Positions 24,522 through 32,988 of a stretch of 45,842 bases of DNA are shown here, piece by piece. The stretch lies in NCBI GenBank assembly GCA_026461075.1, contig JAPJNH010000102.1, positions 1-45,842 of the forward strand, in the 5' to 3' direction. Each line of letters opens with the position of its first letter. The stretch's first letter is position 1. The notes under the pieces were generated by a model. That model saw only the letters and a program-made list of their open reading frames with translations. It did no database searches and had not been told where the DNA came from. Position numbers and translations under genes: made by a program. The DNA is from Chitinophagales bacterium. GTDB lineage: Bacteria; Bacteroidota; Bacteroidia; Chitinophagales; CAIODY01.

Positions 24522-24529
24522 CAAAAATA
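24522..24529 (-). promoter_or_regulatory. promoter -7 element of hldD
   Basis: On the minus strand this is TATTTTTG, an exact match 13 bases before the hldD ATG. It is divergent from the scpA element at 24576. The -33 element is not evident. Confidence 0.45.
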
Positions 24530-24575
24530 AGACGCATTTCCTTAAAATTACGAGTGTTTTTGACTTAGTTTTTTA

Positions 24576-24583
24576 TACATTTG
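24576..24583 (+). promoter_or_regulatory. promoter -7 element of scpA
   Basis: TACATTTG is an exact TAnnTTTG match seven bases before the scpA ATG at 24591, which predicts a leader of zero to two bases. The nearest TTTG (24559-24562) has a spacer of only 13 bp. Confidence 0.5.
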
Positions 24584-24590
24584 CTCTTCG

Positions 24591-25340
24591 ATGTACGAAA
24601 TTAAGTTACCCCAGTTTGAAGGACCTTTTGATTTGTTGCTCTTCTTTATTGAACGCGATGAATTAGAAATACATGATATTCCGGTTGCGAAAATCACGGG
24701 CGACTTTTTAGATTTTATCCATCATTTAGAGGCACTAAACATTGAGATAGCGTCCGACTTTATTCTTTTCGCTGCCACTTTGATGCGTATTAAAGTTAAG
24801 ATGTTGTTACCGCGTAAGGAAAAAGATGAACACGGTAATGATATTGATCCTCGTACAGAATTAGTGCAGAAATTACTAGAATACAAACGATTTAAAGAAA
24901 CATTGCCTACCTTACAAACATTAGAGGATATTAGAAGTAAGCAAGTAGAACGTGGTAATTTAAAAACTGAATTGGCGCATATTGCAGAGACATTTAACAC
25001 GGAGCACGAAATACATTCGTTGACTTTGTTTAAGTTGTTAAAGTCTTTCGATCGTGTAATGACACGTTTTGCTAATCAACCGAAAGAAGTACAACATACC
25101 GTAGTTCGTTATAATTATACGCTAGAAGATTCTAAGGTATATTTGCAAACATTAACTAGAAACAAAAAGGAGGTTCCTTTCGAAGAAATCTTTGAGATTT
25201 GTAAAGATCGAATTCACGCAGTGTTTTTGTTTTTGGCAATGTTGGAACTAGTACAATTGGCTGTATTGAAATTGAATTTAGGAGGAGGGATGAATAGTTT
25301 TTCTGTGTCTACCACAGCTGCACCTTTAGCCAACGAATAA
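24591..25340 (+). CDS. scpA: segregation and condensation protein A
   Basis: A 249-residue kleisin. The N-terminus has the family motif FEGPFDLLLFFIERDELEIHDIPV, followed by a helical region with FAATLMRIKVKMLLPR and a C-terminal winged-helix end (FLFLAMLELVQL). ScpA bridges the SMC dimer heads and, with ScpB, forms the condensin that organises and segregates the chromosome. No scpB or smc lies nearby in the window. It is a single gene between divergent hldD and a two-way terminator. The length is typical. Confidence 0.95.
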   Translation: MYEIKLPQFEGPFDLLLFFIERDELEIHDIPVAKITGDFLDFIHHLEALNIEIASDFILFAATLMRIKVKMLLPRKEKDEHGNDIDPRTELVQKLLEYKRFKETLPTLQTLEDIRSKQVERGNLKTELAHIAETFNTEHEIHSLTLFKLLKSFDRVMTRFANQPKEVQHTVVRYNYTLEDSKVYLQTLTRNKKEVPFEEIFEICKDRIHAVFLFLAMLELVQLAVLKLNLGGGMNSFSVSTTAAPLANE

Positions 25341-25364
25341 TTTAAATCAGATCTTACATAAAAT

Positions 25365-25400
25365 AAAAAGAGCCACTACTCAGCGAATAGTGGCTCTTTT
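25365..25400. terminator. bidirectional intrinsic terminator
   Basis: A perfect 13-bp stem (AAAAGAGCCACTA at 25366-25378 and TAGTGGCTCTTTT at 25388-25400) with a 9-base loop. It has A-runs and T-runs on both sides and separates scpA (+) from the DUF4920 gene (-). Confidence 0.9.
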
Positions 25401-25416
25401 CTTATGAAGTAAATTA

Positions 25417-25923
25417 TTACTTAACAATTACACCAGAAGCGGTAAAGCCAGTTTTGATTTTAACTTCCTTAATTGCGGCAATTTCTTCAGCACTTGCGTT
25501 ATTATCTTTTGCAAGGTGCTTTTGCTTTTCGATTGAAATAGTATCTGTGAAACCAACGCCGTTAACAGTCATTGTTTTACCCATCGCATCCTTAGGAATA
25601 GTGATTTCATCACCTTCAGCTGTGCGGAACATTACTTTTACCAAATTACCATTCTTTAGTTTGAAATCAGCCCAACAACCTGCAGCCTGACAAACATTTT
25701 CAATGGTACCTGTTACAACGCCGTTAAATTCTTTGCCTGAACGAACATAAGCGTCCATGCTATCTGGAGTGATTGCGCCTTTATCTTCAAATGCAACACC
25801 ATAGCTTTTACTAGCCACTTCATTAGCCGTTGCTGATTCGTTATTACTTGCAGTGTTATTATCACAAGAGGCTAGGGTAACGCAAGTTCCAAATAGGAGA
25901 GAAGCAATTAAAGTTTTGTTCAT
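25417..25923 (-). CDS. DUF4920 domain lipoprotein
   Basis: A 168-residue protein with signal sequence and lipobox LASC (lipid-modified Cys20). After a Ser/Asn-rich linker, residues ~45-168 fit DUF4920: a small OB-like beta domain with the conserved VCQAAGCWADFKL segment, whose two cysteines could bind metal or form a disulfide, and VNGVGFTDTISIEKQKHLAKD. The function is unknown; related proteins are found with redox or metal genes in Bacteroidota. It begins 20 bases after the UbiA-family gene and is the last gene of that run before a two-way terminator. Confidence 0.82.
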   Translation of the reverse strand: MNKTLIASLLFGTCVTLASCDNNTASNNESATANEVASKSYGVAFEDKGAITPDSMDAYVRSGKEFNGVVTGTIENVCQAAGCWADFKLKNGNLVKVMFRTAEGDEITIPKDAMGKTMTVNGVGFTDTISIEKQKHLAKDNNASAEEIAAIKEVKIKTGFTASGVIVK

Positions 25924-25943
25924 TTTTATTGTTTTTGAATTAA

Positions 25944-26831
25944 TTAGAAAATCAAATGTACGAGATAATTTGCAATGAAAAAAACAGCAAACAGGACACT
26001 CGCAATTCCATTCAACGTAAAGAAGGCTAAGTTTACTTTACTTAAATCTTTAGGCTTCACTATCAGATGCTGATAAGTTAAGAGCGCAATAAAAATGAAA
26101 TATCCAATCCAGAAAAATAAACCGTTTGGAATAATTCGTACTTGTAAAGTAGAAGCAAAATAAAAGCTTACTGGAACTATTGCGTGAACCAAAATTGATA
26201 AAATTAAACTATTACGTGTACCTAATTTAACAGGCACTGAATGTAAGTTTTGTGACTTGTCAAATTGTTCATCTTGCAATGCGTATATAATGTCAAAGCC
26301 GGATACCCAACATAGTACACCGATTCCATAAGCAACAGGTATCCAAGAGAATACTGGGTTGAATGCGAGATAGGCACCGATAGGGGCTAGGCTCAATCCT
26401 AAGCCTAATATAAAGTGACAAAGAAATGTAAATCTCTTGGTGAGACTATAACCTAATATGACAAGTAATGCAATTGGACTTAAATAAAAACAAGTTTTAT
26501 TTATCATTCCTGCACAAAGTATAAATAAACCTATGCAGGATAAAATAAATAGAACTGCGTTTTTCTCTGAAATAATTCCACTTGGTATTTCACGTGTTAT
26601 AGTGCGAGGATTTGCTTTGTCAATTTTTCGATCTATATAACGATTGAACGCCATGGCAGCACTTCTTCCGAATACCATACAACCTAATGCTGCAAAACCA
26701 ATCTGGATAGTTTCGTGTACGGGTAATTCACTATTGTTTTGGTAGCCTATAATCCCGCCAATAATTGCAAAAGGTAAAGCAAATAAGGTGTGGGAAAATT
26801 TTATTAATGATAAGTAAGACTTTGCTTTCAA
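25944..26831 (-). CDS. UbiA-family prenyltransferase (UbiA/MqnP-like)
   Basis: A 295-residue membrane protein with about eight or nine hydrophobic segments. Both aspartate-rich motifs of the superfamily are present: N63-x3-D67-x3-D71 in NRYIDRKID, and DIIYALQDEQFD near residues 180-191, which bind the prenyl diphosphate through Mg2+. In bacteria that make only menaquinone, this subtype attaches the prenyl tail in the futalosine route (MqnP), while annotation often reads 4-hydroxybenzoate octaprenyltransferase; the acceptor cannot be decided here. It starts two bases after rfbC. Confidence 0.88.
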   Translation of the reverse strand: MKAKSYLSLIKFSHTLFALPFAIIGGIIGYQNNSELPVHETIQIGFAALGCMVFGRSAAMAFNRYIDRKIDKANPRTITREIPSGIISEKNAVLFILSCIGLFILCAGMINKTCFYLSPIALLVILGYSLTKRFTFLCHFILGLGLSLAPIGAYLAFNPVFSWIPVAYGIGVLCWVSGFDIIYALQDEQFDKSQNLHSVPVKLGTRNSLILSILVHAIVPVSFYFASTLQVRIIPNGLFFWIGYFIFIALLTYQHLIVKPKDLSKVNLAFFTLNGIASVLFAVFFIANYLVHLIF

Positions 26832-26833
26832 TC

Positions 26834-27391
26834 CTAGCTATTTAAGGTGGAAGTGTATTCGTTAATGTTTGGATGTAATAGGTCTTTCTCTGAAATAATG
26901 GCATCCTTTAAATCCATATTCCAATCGATATTTAAAATTGGGCAATTATAAGCAAGACCGCCTTCAGCGTCTTTTTTATAGTAATTGTCACATTTGTAAA
27001 AGAACTCCGCTTCGTCACTTAAGACTGCATAGCCATGCGCAAATCCTCTCGGGACAAATAATTGTATTTTGTTTTCAGCACTCAAAATAATACTATAGTG
27101 TTTACCATAAGTTACTGAGTCAGGCCTTATGTCGACAGCAACATCTAATACAGTTCCAGCAATTGCAGAAACTAATTTAGCTTGAGCGAACTCTCCTTTT
27201 TGGAAATGCAATCCTCTTAAGACATTTTTTGTCGACTTCGCTTGATTATCTTGTACGAAGTGGATGGCTCTTCCGTATAAATCTGCAAATTTAGCTTCAT
27301 TGAATTTCTCAAAAAAATAACCTCGATCATCCAAGAAAAGAGTAGGGTGAATGATAACCAAACCTTCTATAGGTGTTTGTTCAATGCGCAT
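26834..27391 (-). CDS. rfbC: dTDP-4-dehydrorhamnose 3,5-epimerase
   Basis: A 185-residue cupin enzyme. The catalytic base H62 lies in LRGLHFQ, and the family motifs DVAVDIRPDS, FVPRGFAHGY and FFYKCDNYY are all present. It converts dTDP-4-keto-6-deoxyglucose to dTDP-4-keto-rhamnose for surface polysaccharide. The other rhamnose genes (rmlA, rmlB, rmlD) are not next to it, but the polysaccharide export gene three bases upstream supports the role. The length matches RfbC/RmlC. Confidence 0.95.
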   Translation of the reverse strand: MRIEQTPIEGLVIIHPTLFLDDRGYFFEKFNEAKFADLYGRAIHFVQDNQAKSTKNVLRGLHFQKGEFAQAKLVSAIAGTVLDVAVDIRPDSVTYGKHYSIILSAENKIQLFVPRGFAHGYAVLSDEAEFFYKCDNYYKKDAEGGLAYNCPILNIDWNMDLKDAIISEKDLLHPNINEYTSTLNS

Positions 27392-27394
27392 TAC

Positions 27395-29740
27395 TTAGTT
27401 GGTTTGTTTTAAAAGATTCTTTAGAATAAGCGCTAGAGTTACTACACCGGTAGCTTTGATGGTAAATCCTTCAATTACACGGTTCCAATCCGTCGGATTT
27501 TTTATGGTTGTAGTTTTGTTCTCTGTTTTAAAAGGAACATAAATCTTAGAGCCCGCGTGTACCTTAGGAAACTTGTTAAAGAGTAAGCAATTAACGGTTT
27601 TTCTTATACGACCATTGGCCTCTATGACAACAAGTTTACTGCGTTGTGCGTTTTTATCAAATCCGCCGATATAGTTATTGATATAGTATTTCGCAGTTCT
27701 GTTTTTAACGAAAGGAGTATTGATTTTGCCTAATGTGTCAATACCGCTATAGGCTACAGCTCCGAATACCGTGATGATTTCATTCATCTTCGGAATATTA
27801 ATTGAGTCACCATCTTTAATGACGTAGTTGAATTCAGATTTAGGCTTGTCTAAGGCCTTCTTTAAATCCAAAATAACAATCCCTATATTATCTTCTGTTC
27901 TGTTCAACTTAGCTCCAATAGTAAACGCGTAAGGAGTTAAACCGCCAGCGCGTGTTATAAGATCCATTATCTTTTCATTGTTATTAGTAATCACATAAGT
28001 GCCTGGATATTTAACTTCTCCTGAAATTTTAACAAACTGTGGTTTATTAGCGCCAGGTAATTTTCTTACAAAAACTTCATCATACGGTTCAATTACAAAA
28101 TTCTCAGACTCCTTATCAATACTTAAATCTTTGCCAATCGCTACTGTTTTAATAATAGCTTTTACAGTAGGGCGCGCACCTTCTCTGTTTATTCTAGCGA
28201 TTTCAATACGATTATTAGCGGCTTCCATATCCAAACCTCCAGCGAAGTAAATAAGGTCCTTTAAGGTAAGTTTAGTACCATAATCAAATACTCCTGGTTT
28301 TCTAACATTCCCACTTATACGCACTGTAAGTGAATCGAAAAACTTATCCTTGTTAAAGATGATAATTTCATCATAAGGGAGTAATGATAAGTTCGATGCA
28401 GTTTTAGGGTTGCTGATTATTGAATCTACATTGAAACGGTAATACATGCGAGTGAGGTCTTCCTCATAACGTAATAAGTAACCAGTAGTGGTGAAGGAAC
28501 GGTCAATTAAACCACCGGCTTGTTCAATTAAGTTGGAAATATGCGTATTCTCTGTGATCTCGTACTTATCTGGCACATTTACGGCTCCTTTGATGATTGC
28601 GTAATTGCTCATCTGTGTATTAATGCCTCTTACGCTAATGATATCTCCATCTCTTAAAGGACTAGCTTTTGTAGTGTTGTTTAAATCAATCTCTTCAAGG
28701 GTTACCTTGTTGTTTTGGAATCTAGTAACTTGTATCGATGATTTAAACGCATTAGCCTTTAATCCTCCACAAAAATTTAAAAGCTCTGTTAATTCATCCT
28801 CCGGTTTTAATTCATATTTACCTGGACGCTTTACCTCTCCTTTAATCGTAACGACTTTATTTAAGTTTGGAACCACTATATAGTCGTTATCCATCAAATA
28901 AAATTCACCAGTAGAAGTTGGGTTAATTAAGAAATCATACAAGTCAAGTTGTTTAATGACTTTACCATTACGTTTTACATAAATATTCCTAACAGAACCG
29001 ATAGAGTCAGGTCCATTTGCTGCTGCAAGTGCATTGAAAGCACTATTAATGGCAGATATGTTATAAGTACCAGGGTTTTTAACTTCCCCTACAATATGAA
29101 TAGTGATAGTTCTAGAATAATTAAGACGAATGGCAATTCGCGCTGCATTTAAATCATAAGAAGAGCCAAATCTTTTGGTAATAACCGATTGTGCTTCTTT
29201 GAAAGTTAGTCCTTTTAAGAAAATACGGCCTACGATATTTGGTTGAATAAATCCGTCTTCGTCAATTCTATAAACCTCATTCAATTCACTGTTTCCCCAA
29301 ATAGAAATATTTAATTCGTCACCAGCTTCTAAAACATAGTTTTCAGGAGCCTTTCCGTTTGGTACTTTTTCAAAGAGTTGAATTTGATTGTTGTCAAAAT
29401 AATCCTGTCCATAAACTGAGTGACTTATTTTAGGACTTGTTTTTTTGGGAGCATTAATGTTTTGCGGAGCACTTGTTTCTAGAGCCTCTACCGTATTTTT
29501 ACCAACCTGCTGCTTAAAAGAATCTGCTGCCGTGTTTGTTACAATGGTTGAATTTTTATTACTGGTGGCCTGCTTTAGTGCCGCAAGCTTTTGCTCTAAA
29601 TCATTTTGATTTAAAATACTGGTTCCTCCTTCACCACCGTTTTTTAAATAGGTGGCTAAATCAGCAGTGGTTTGTGCAGCTATGGTTTGATAAAATGCGT
29701 TGGCAATTAGTAATAGTAAAACGAATATTGTTCTCTTCAT
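27395..29740 (-). CDS. Wza-like polysaccharide export protein with SLBB repeats
   Basis: A 781-residue exported protein. The signal peptide ends near residue 22 (TIAAQ). After a low-complexity linker, the polysaccharide export domain begins at about residue 135 (LEAGDELNISIWG, GFIQPNIVGRIFLKG). Several SLBB-type domains follow, each starting with a (V/I)xGxVxxPGxYx motif (for example VGEVKNPGTYNI, IKGEVKRPGKYEL, ISGNVRKPGVFDY, ISGEVKYPGTYVI). The C-terminus has a hydrophobic helix that may cross the outer membrane, as in Wza. It would form the outer-membrane exit for exopolysaccharide. Its ATG overlaps the epimerase stop by one base (TAATG), and rfbC follows by three bases. Confidence 0.93.
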   Translation of the reverse strand: MKRTIFVLLLLIANAFYQTIAAQTTADLATYLKNGGEGGTSILNQNDLEQKLAALKQATSNKNSTIVTNTAADSFKQQVGKNTVEALETSAPQNINAPKKTSPKISHSVYGQDYFDNNQIQLFEKVPNGKAPENYVLEAGDELNISIWGNSELNEVYRIDEDGFIQPNIVGRIFLKGLTFKEAQSVITKRFGSSYDLNAARIAIRLNYSRTITIHIVGEVKNPGTYNISAINSAFNALAAANGPDSIGSVRNIYVKRNGKVIKQLDLYDFLINPTSTGEFYLMDNDYIVVPNLNKVVTIKGEVKRPGKYELKPEDELTELLNFCGGLKANAFKSSIQVTRFQNNKVTLEEIDLNNTTKASPLRDGDIISVRGINTQMSNYAIIKGAVNVPDKYEITENTHISNLIEQAGGLIDRSFTTTGYLLRYEEDLTRMYYRFNVDSIISNPKTASNLSLLPYDEIIIFNKDKFFDSLTVRISGNVRKPGVFDYGTKLTLKDLIYFAGGLDMEAANNRIEIARINREGARPTVKAIIKTVAIGKDLSIDKESENFVIEPYDEVFVRKLPGANKPQFVKISGEVKYPGTYVITNNNEKIMDLITRAGGLTPYAFTIGAKLNRTEDNIGIVILDLKKALDKPKSEFNYVIKDGDSINIPKMNEIITVFGAVAYSGIDTLGKINTPFVKNRTAKYYINNYIGGFDKNAQRSKLVVIEANGRIRKTVNCLLFNKFPKVHAGSKIYVPFKTENKTTTIKNPTDWNRVIEGFTIKATGVVTLALILKNLLKQTN

Positions 29741-30738
29741 TATTTGCTATTTAATTCTCTGAAATAAGTAATGGTGCGTTCAAGCCCTTCCTCGAATTGT
29801 ACTTGCGGTTGGTAGTTTAATAAGTTAGTTGCCTTAGAAATATCTGCTAATGAATTTCTAATGTCTCCGCTACGAGTTTCGCGGTGTGCTGATTCAAATT
29901 TCGTTCCAATCGTTTTTTGCATGCTATCAAACATGTGCAATACGGAATAATTATGACCTGTAGCCACGTTAAATATTTGACCGAAAGCATCTTTGTTTTC
30001 ACTTAACATTGCTTTGATGTTAATCTGAACTACATTTTCAATAAATGTAAAATCTCGGGTTTGTTGTCCATCTCCATCAATTATTGGAACCTCATTACTC
30101 AATAATTTATTAATGAATAATGGAATAACGGCAGCGTAGGCACCATGTGGATTTTGACGTTGGCCAAATACATTGAAATATCTAAAGCCAATTACAGGAA
30201 ACTGGTAAGTATCGTAGAAAATTTTTCCGTACAATTCGTTAGTGAATTTTGTAACAGCATAAGGCGAAAGTGGCTTTCCTATTTGCTCTTCTACTTTTGG
30301 TAGAATTGGACTGTCGCCATAAACAGAGGACGAAGAGGCAAAGACAAACTTTTTTACATTGCTATCGCGAGCGGCGATTAGCATATTTAAAAAACCATCC
30401 ACATTTGCCTGATGTGTTGCGAGTGGGTTTTTGATGGAACGTGGTACAGAACCTAAGGCCGCTTGATGCGACACATAATCGATTCCTTCACAAGCTTCCA
30501 CACAGTTTTCAAATACGCGGATATCCTTCTCGAAAAACTCAAAGTTTGGCGCATTCAAATAAGGGCTTAAATTTTCTTTGAATCCTGTTTCAAGGTTATC
30601 AATCACACGAACCAAACCAGCATTGTTTTCCATTAAATACTGGACAAGGTGAGATCCTATAAATCCGGCTCCTCCGCTAATTAAAAATTTAAGAGAAGAT
30701 AAATCTTTACCTGAATGAAAATTACTGTTTTCGTACAT
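29740..30738 (-). CDS. NAD-dependent UDP-sugar 4-epimerase (WbpP/TviC-like)
   Basis: A 332-residue short-chain dehydrogenase/reductase enzyme. The NAD motif is GGAGFIGS (about residues 22-29), the catalytic residues lie in SSSSVYGDS and SPYAVTK, and QAALGSVPRSIKNP is characteristic of the WbpP group, which interconverts UDP-GlcNAc/UDP-GalNAc or their uronic acids. RYFNVFGQRQNPHGAYAAVIP follows the family. It is the first gene of the export run and is preceded by an inverted repeat that ends three bases before its ATG. Exact sugar preference is inferred from family resemblance only. Confidence 0.9.
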   Translation of the reverse strand: MYENSNFHSGKDLSSLKFLISGGAGFIGSHLVQYLMENNAGLVRVIDNLETGFKENLSPYLNAPNFEFFEKDIRVFENCVEACEGIDYVSHQAALGSVPRSIKNPLATHQANVDGFLNMLIAARDSNVKKFVFASSSSVYGDSPILPKVEEQIGKPLSPYAVTKFTNELYGKIFYDTYQFPVIGFRYFNVFGQRQNPHGAYAAVIPLFINKLLSNEVPIIDGDGQQTRDFTFIENVVQINIKAMLSENKDAFGQIFNVATGHNYSVLHMFDSMQKTIGTKFESAHRETRSGDIRNSLADISKATNLLNYQPQVQFEEGLERTITYFRELNSK

Positions 30739-30741
30739 AAG

Positions 30742-30787
30742 TTATGGGCAACAAATTGTACGCTAAAATAGGTATTTTGCCCCATAA
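30742..30787 (-). promoter_or_regulatory. inverted repeat in the leader of the epimerase gene
   Basis: TTATGGGCAA (30742-30751) and TTGCCCCATAA (30777-30787) form a 10-bp stem with one bulged G, three bases before the ATG at 30738 on the minus strand. A second hairpin, AAAATA/TATTTT (30765-30770, 30773-30778), shares two bases with one arm, so only one of the two can form. It could act as an attenuator or as the end of the upstream FKBP operon. Confidence 0.5.
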
Positions 30788-30795
30788 ATTCCTGC

Positions 30796-31683
30796 TTATT
30801 TCTTTGAGTTAATAGAAGATTTAACCTTGATTAAACTTATGTCAAAAATAAGGCAAGCATTTGATGGAATTGGCCCAGATGAACGTTTGCCATAAGCTAG
30901 ACCCGATGGAATGTAAATCTGCCCCTCTGAGCCTTCAGCAAAGTACAATAATCCCTGGTCCCATCCCTTAATTACGTTGCCTTTACCAAGTATAAAATGA
31001 AAAGGCTCCGGATGACCGAAACGCGCATCGGTATTGGAATCGAAAATAGTCCCATCTAATAATCGTCCAGTATAATTTACCCAAACTGTGTCGCCTGTTT
31101 TTGCCATTGCTCCCGTTCCTGGTTTGTTCACAAAGTAACGTAGACCGTTATTGGTTCCTATGCACTTTCTGTTCTTCTGAGCTAAATAGTTGTCTATTAA
31201 AATTGAATCCTTATTAGCTTGGGCTTGAAATTCAGTTTTAGTCTTAAGTTCCCAATCTGCTTTGCTCATAAAGTCTATTAAGGTGATATAAAACTTCATG
31301 TATTTTTTAGGTCGTGCAAATTGCGGCATATATTTCCCATAGAGGGAATCGCAGGAAATAAAAATCAATGCACTATCGCCCTTGTGTAGAAAGCATAATT
31401 GTTCGTTTAAATCATTTTTGAAGCCTGGTTTTTCAATGGTCAGTTGTTGCATGCCAAACTCCTTGTGCGTATCAAAAATGACTGTGTCTTTAAAGTTCTT
31501 TAAAATTAATTGGTAATAAATAATATTTCCTTGTTTGGGATGTAGGCTGTCCTCGCCCCTTTTTAAAAGGATTAAGGAGTGCTTGTTTTTGATTCCACCT
31601 AAAAGAGATTTTCCCCATACTGCATTTGTTTGCAATAAGGGGAAAATAACTAAAGAGAAAATTAATGTTCTTAGGGAAAGCAT
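30796..31683 (-). CDS. exported FKBP-type peptidyl-prolyl isomerase
   Basis: A 295-residue protein with a signal peptide (cleavage near residues 20-24). Residues ~25-180 are an N-terminal domain that resembles the one in the next FKBP (sharing DSLYGKYMPQF-type and KFYITLIDF-type segments). Residues ~195-290 form the FKBP domain, with VWVNYTGRLLDG, FDSN, VIKGWDQGLLYFAEG, IYIPSGLAYG and LIFDISLIK. It should catalyse proline isomerisation during folding of envelope proteins. Its ATG overlaps the stop of the upstream two-domain FKBP by one base, so it is the last gene of the six-gene operon. Confidence 0.92.
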   Translation of the reverse strand: MLSLRTLIFSLVIFPLLQTNAVWGKSLLGGIKNKHSLILLKRGEDSLHPKQGNIIYYQLILKNFKDTVIFDTHKEFGMQQLTIEKPGFKNDLNEQLCFLHKGDSALIFISCDSLYGKYMPQFARPKKYMKFYITLIDFMSKADWELKTKTEFQAQANKDSILIDNYLAQKNRKCIGTNNGLRYFVNKPGTGAMAKTGDTVWVNYTGRLLDGTIFDSNTDARFGHPEPFHFILGKGNVIKGWDQGLLYFAEGSEGQIYIPSGLAYGKRSSGPIPSNACLIFDISLIKVKSSINSKK

Positions 31684-32978
31684 TATTTAAAGTCGATCAA
31701 TTCAACCTCAAAAATCATAGGTGAGTTGGCAGGAATACTTGGGCTAGGAGAATTTTCTCCATAAGCTAGATTAGAAGGGATATAAAGCACAGCCTTTGCG
31801 CCTTTGTTCAAATAAGAGAAACCGAAATCCCAACCTTGTATTACGTTGCCTTGCATAATGTTGAATGAAAACGGTTCTACGTGCCCAAATTGCGGATCAA
31901 CGTTCGAATCAAACTTTGTACCGTTCAATAACATACCTGTGTATGACGCAGTTACTTGCTGACCAGGTTTTGGTGTTTCCCCCGTACCTGCTTTCAAAAT
32001 TCTGTAATAAATACCTTCTTTTGTTTTAACTGCATCAGTGATGTTGTTGTCTTTAAAGTATTTGGTGAAAGCATCTTCTTGACCTTTGAAATCTACTAAT
32101 TCCACATCGAATACTAGGGTAGAGTAGGCAGGAATAGAACCTTGAACACGATCGCCATAGCCTAAGGAAGAAGGTACATAGATAGTCGCTTTCTCACCTT
32201 TCTTTAAAATTGAAAAGGCAATATCCCAACCTTTAATAACACGACCTTGACCTAATGGGAAGGAGAAGGGTTGCACATGATGAAAAGCTGAATCTACATT
32301 GGAATCGAATTTTTTACCATCCAAAAATTTGCCAGTATAATTTGCGGTGATGTTGTCCCCGTTATGCGCTTTTTCTCCAGTTGTAGCCTTTGTAATCACA
32401 TAGTAAATACCTTCTGGCGATTTAATCGCATTAATCTTATTAGCCTTGAAATATGCTTGTAATGCCGATTCTTCTCCAGCTTTTTTCTTTTCTGCTTGAA
32501 TCTTTGCCTCCGCATCCATTTTTGCAATCATTTCATTTGTAAACGTTCTGAATACAATATTCATGTATTCTCCGTTTTCAAAACCAGGATGTGCTTGTCC
32601 TTTAGCTATTGAATCAATATTTGCTTTAATAACGGCACTATCTCCGTTTTTTAATTCATAGATCGCAGGTAGGATAAAGGCATAGGGTCCGAATGTTTGA
32701 TTTGATAAAACGTAGTCTTTCATCACTCCAAAATCTTGCGCCTTTCCATCCTTCATAACGAGGATGATTTGCATATTACATTTTGAACCGTCACTTAATG
32801 TGGCAGCATCAGCAGTATGATTTGGCATCGCCTTTAAGAAAAGTCCTTTTTTAACGGGCATAAAACCAGTGAAGGTAGTAGGTGCATCAATTTGAGAGGC
32901 TACTATCGTTTCTTGAGCCTTACTGTTGAAGCTCGTTGATAAAACTAAAATCAGACTAAGTAATGCGATTTTTTTCAT
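31683..32978 (-). CDS. exported protein with two FKBP domains
   Basis: A 431-residue protein with a signal peptide ending near residue 21 (SKAQ). The first ~185 residues include a region like that in the following gene (YGPYAFILPAIYEL) and a Lys/Glu-rich linker (AEAKIQAEKKKAGE). Two FKBP domains follow at about 190-300 and 325-431, each with NYTGKFLDG or SYTGMLLNG, FDSNVD, VIKGWD or VIQGWD, and IPAYSTLVFDVELVDF or IPANSPMIFEVELIDF. The tandem domains suggest binding of long or repeated substrates. It starts ten bases after the upstream gene of the operon. Confidence 0.93.
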   Translation of the reverse strand: MKKIALLSLILVLSTSFNSKAQETIVASQIDAPTTFTGFMPVKKGLFLKAMPNHTADAATLSDGSKCNMQIILVMKDGKAQDFGVMKDYVLSNQTFGPYAFILPAIYELKNGDSAVIKANIDSIAKGQAHPGFENGEYMNIVFRTFTNEMIAKMDAEAKIQAEKKKAGEESALQAYFKANKINAIKSPEGIYYVITKATTGEKAHNGDNITANYTGKFLDGKKFDSNVDSAFHHVQPFSFPLGQGRVIKGWDIAFSILKKGEKATIYVPSSLGYGDRVQGSIPAYSTLVFDVELVDFKGQEDAFTKYFKDNNITDAVKTKEGIYYRILKAGTGETPKPGQQVTASYTGMLLNGTKFDSNVDPQFGHVEPFSFNIMQGNVIQGWDFGFSYLNKGAKAVLYIPSNLAYGENSPSPSIPANSPMIFEVELIDFK

Positions 32979-32988
32979 GCTATTATTG

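Noticed and set aside
30763-30780. AAAATA/TATTTT as a standalone terminator
   Set aside because: The stem is short and AT-only with no following T-run on the minus strand; it is noted only as an alternative fold.
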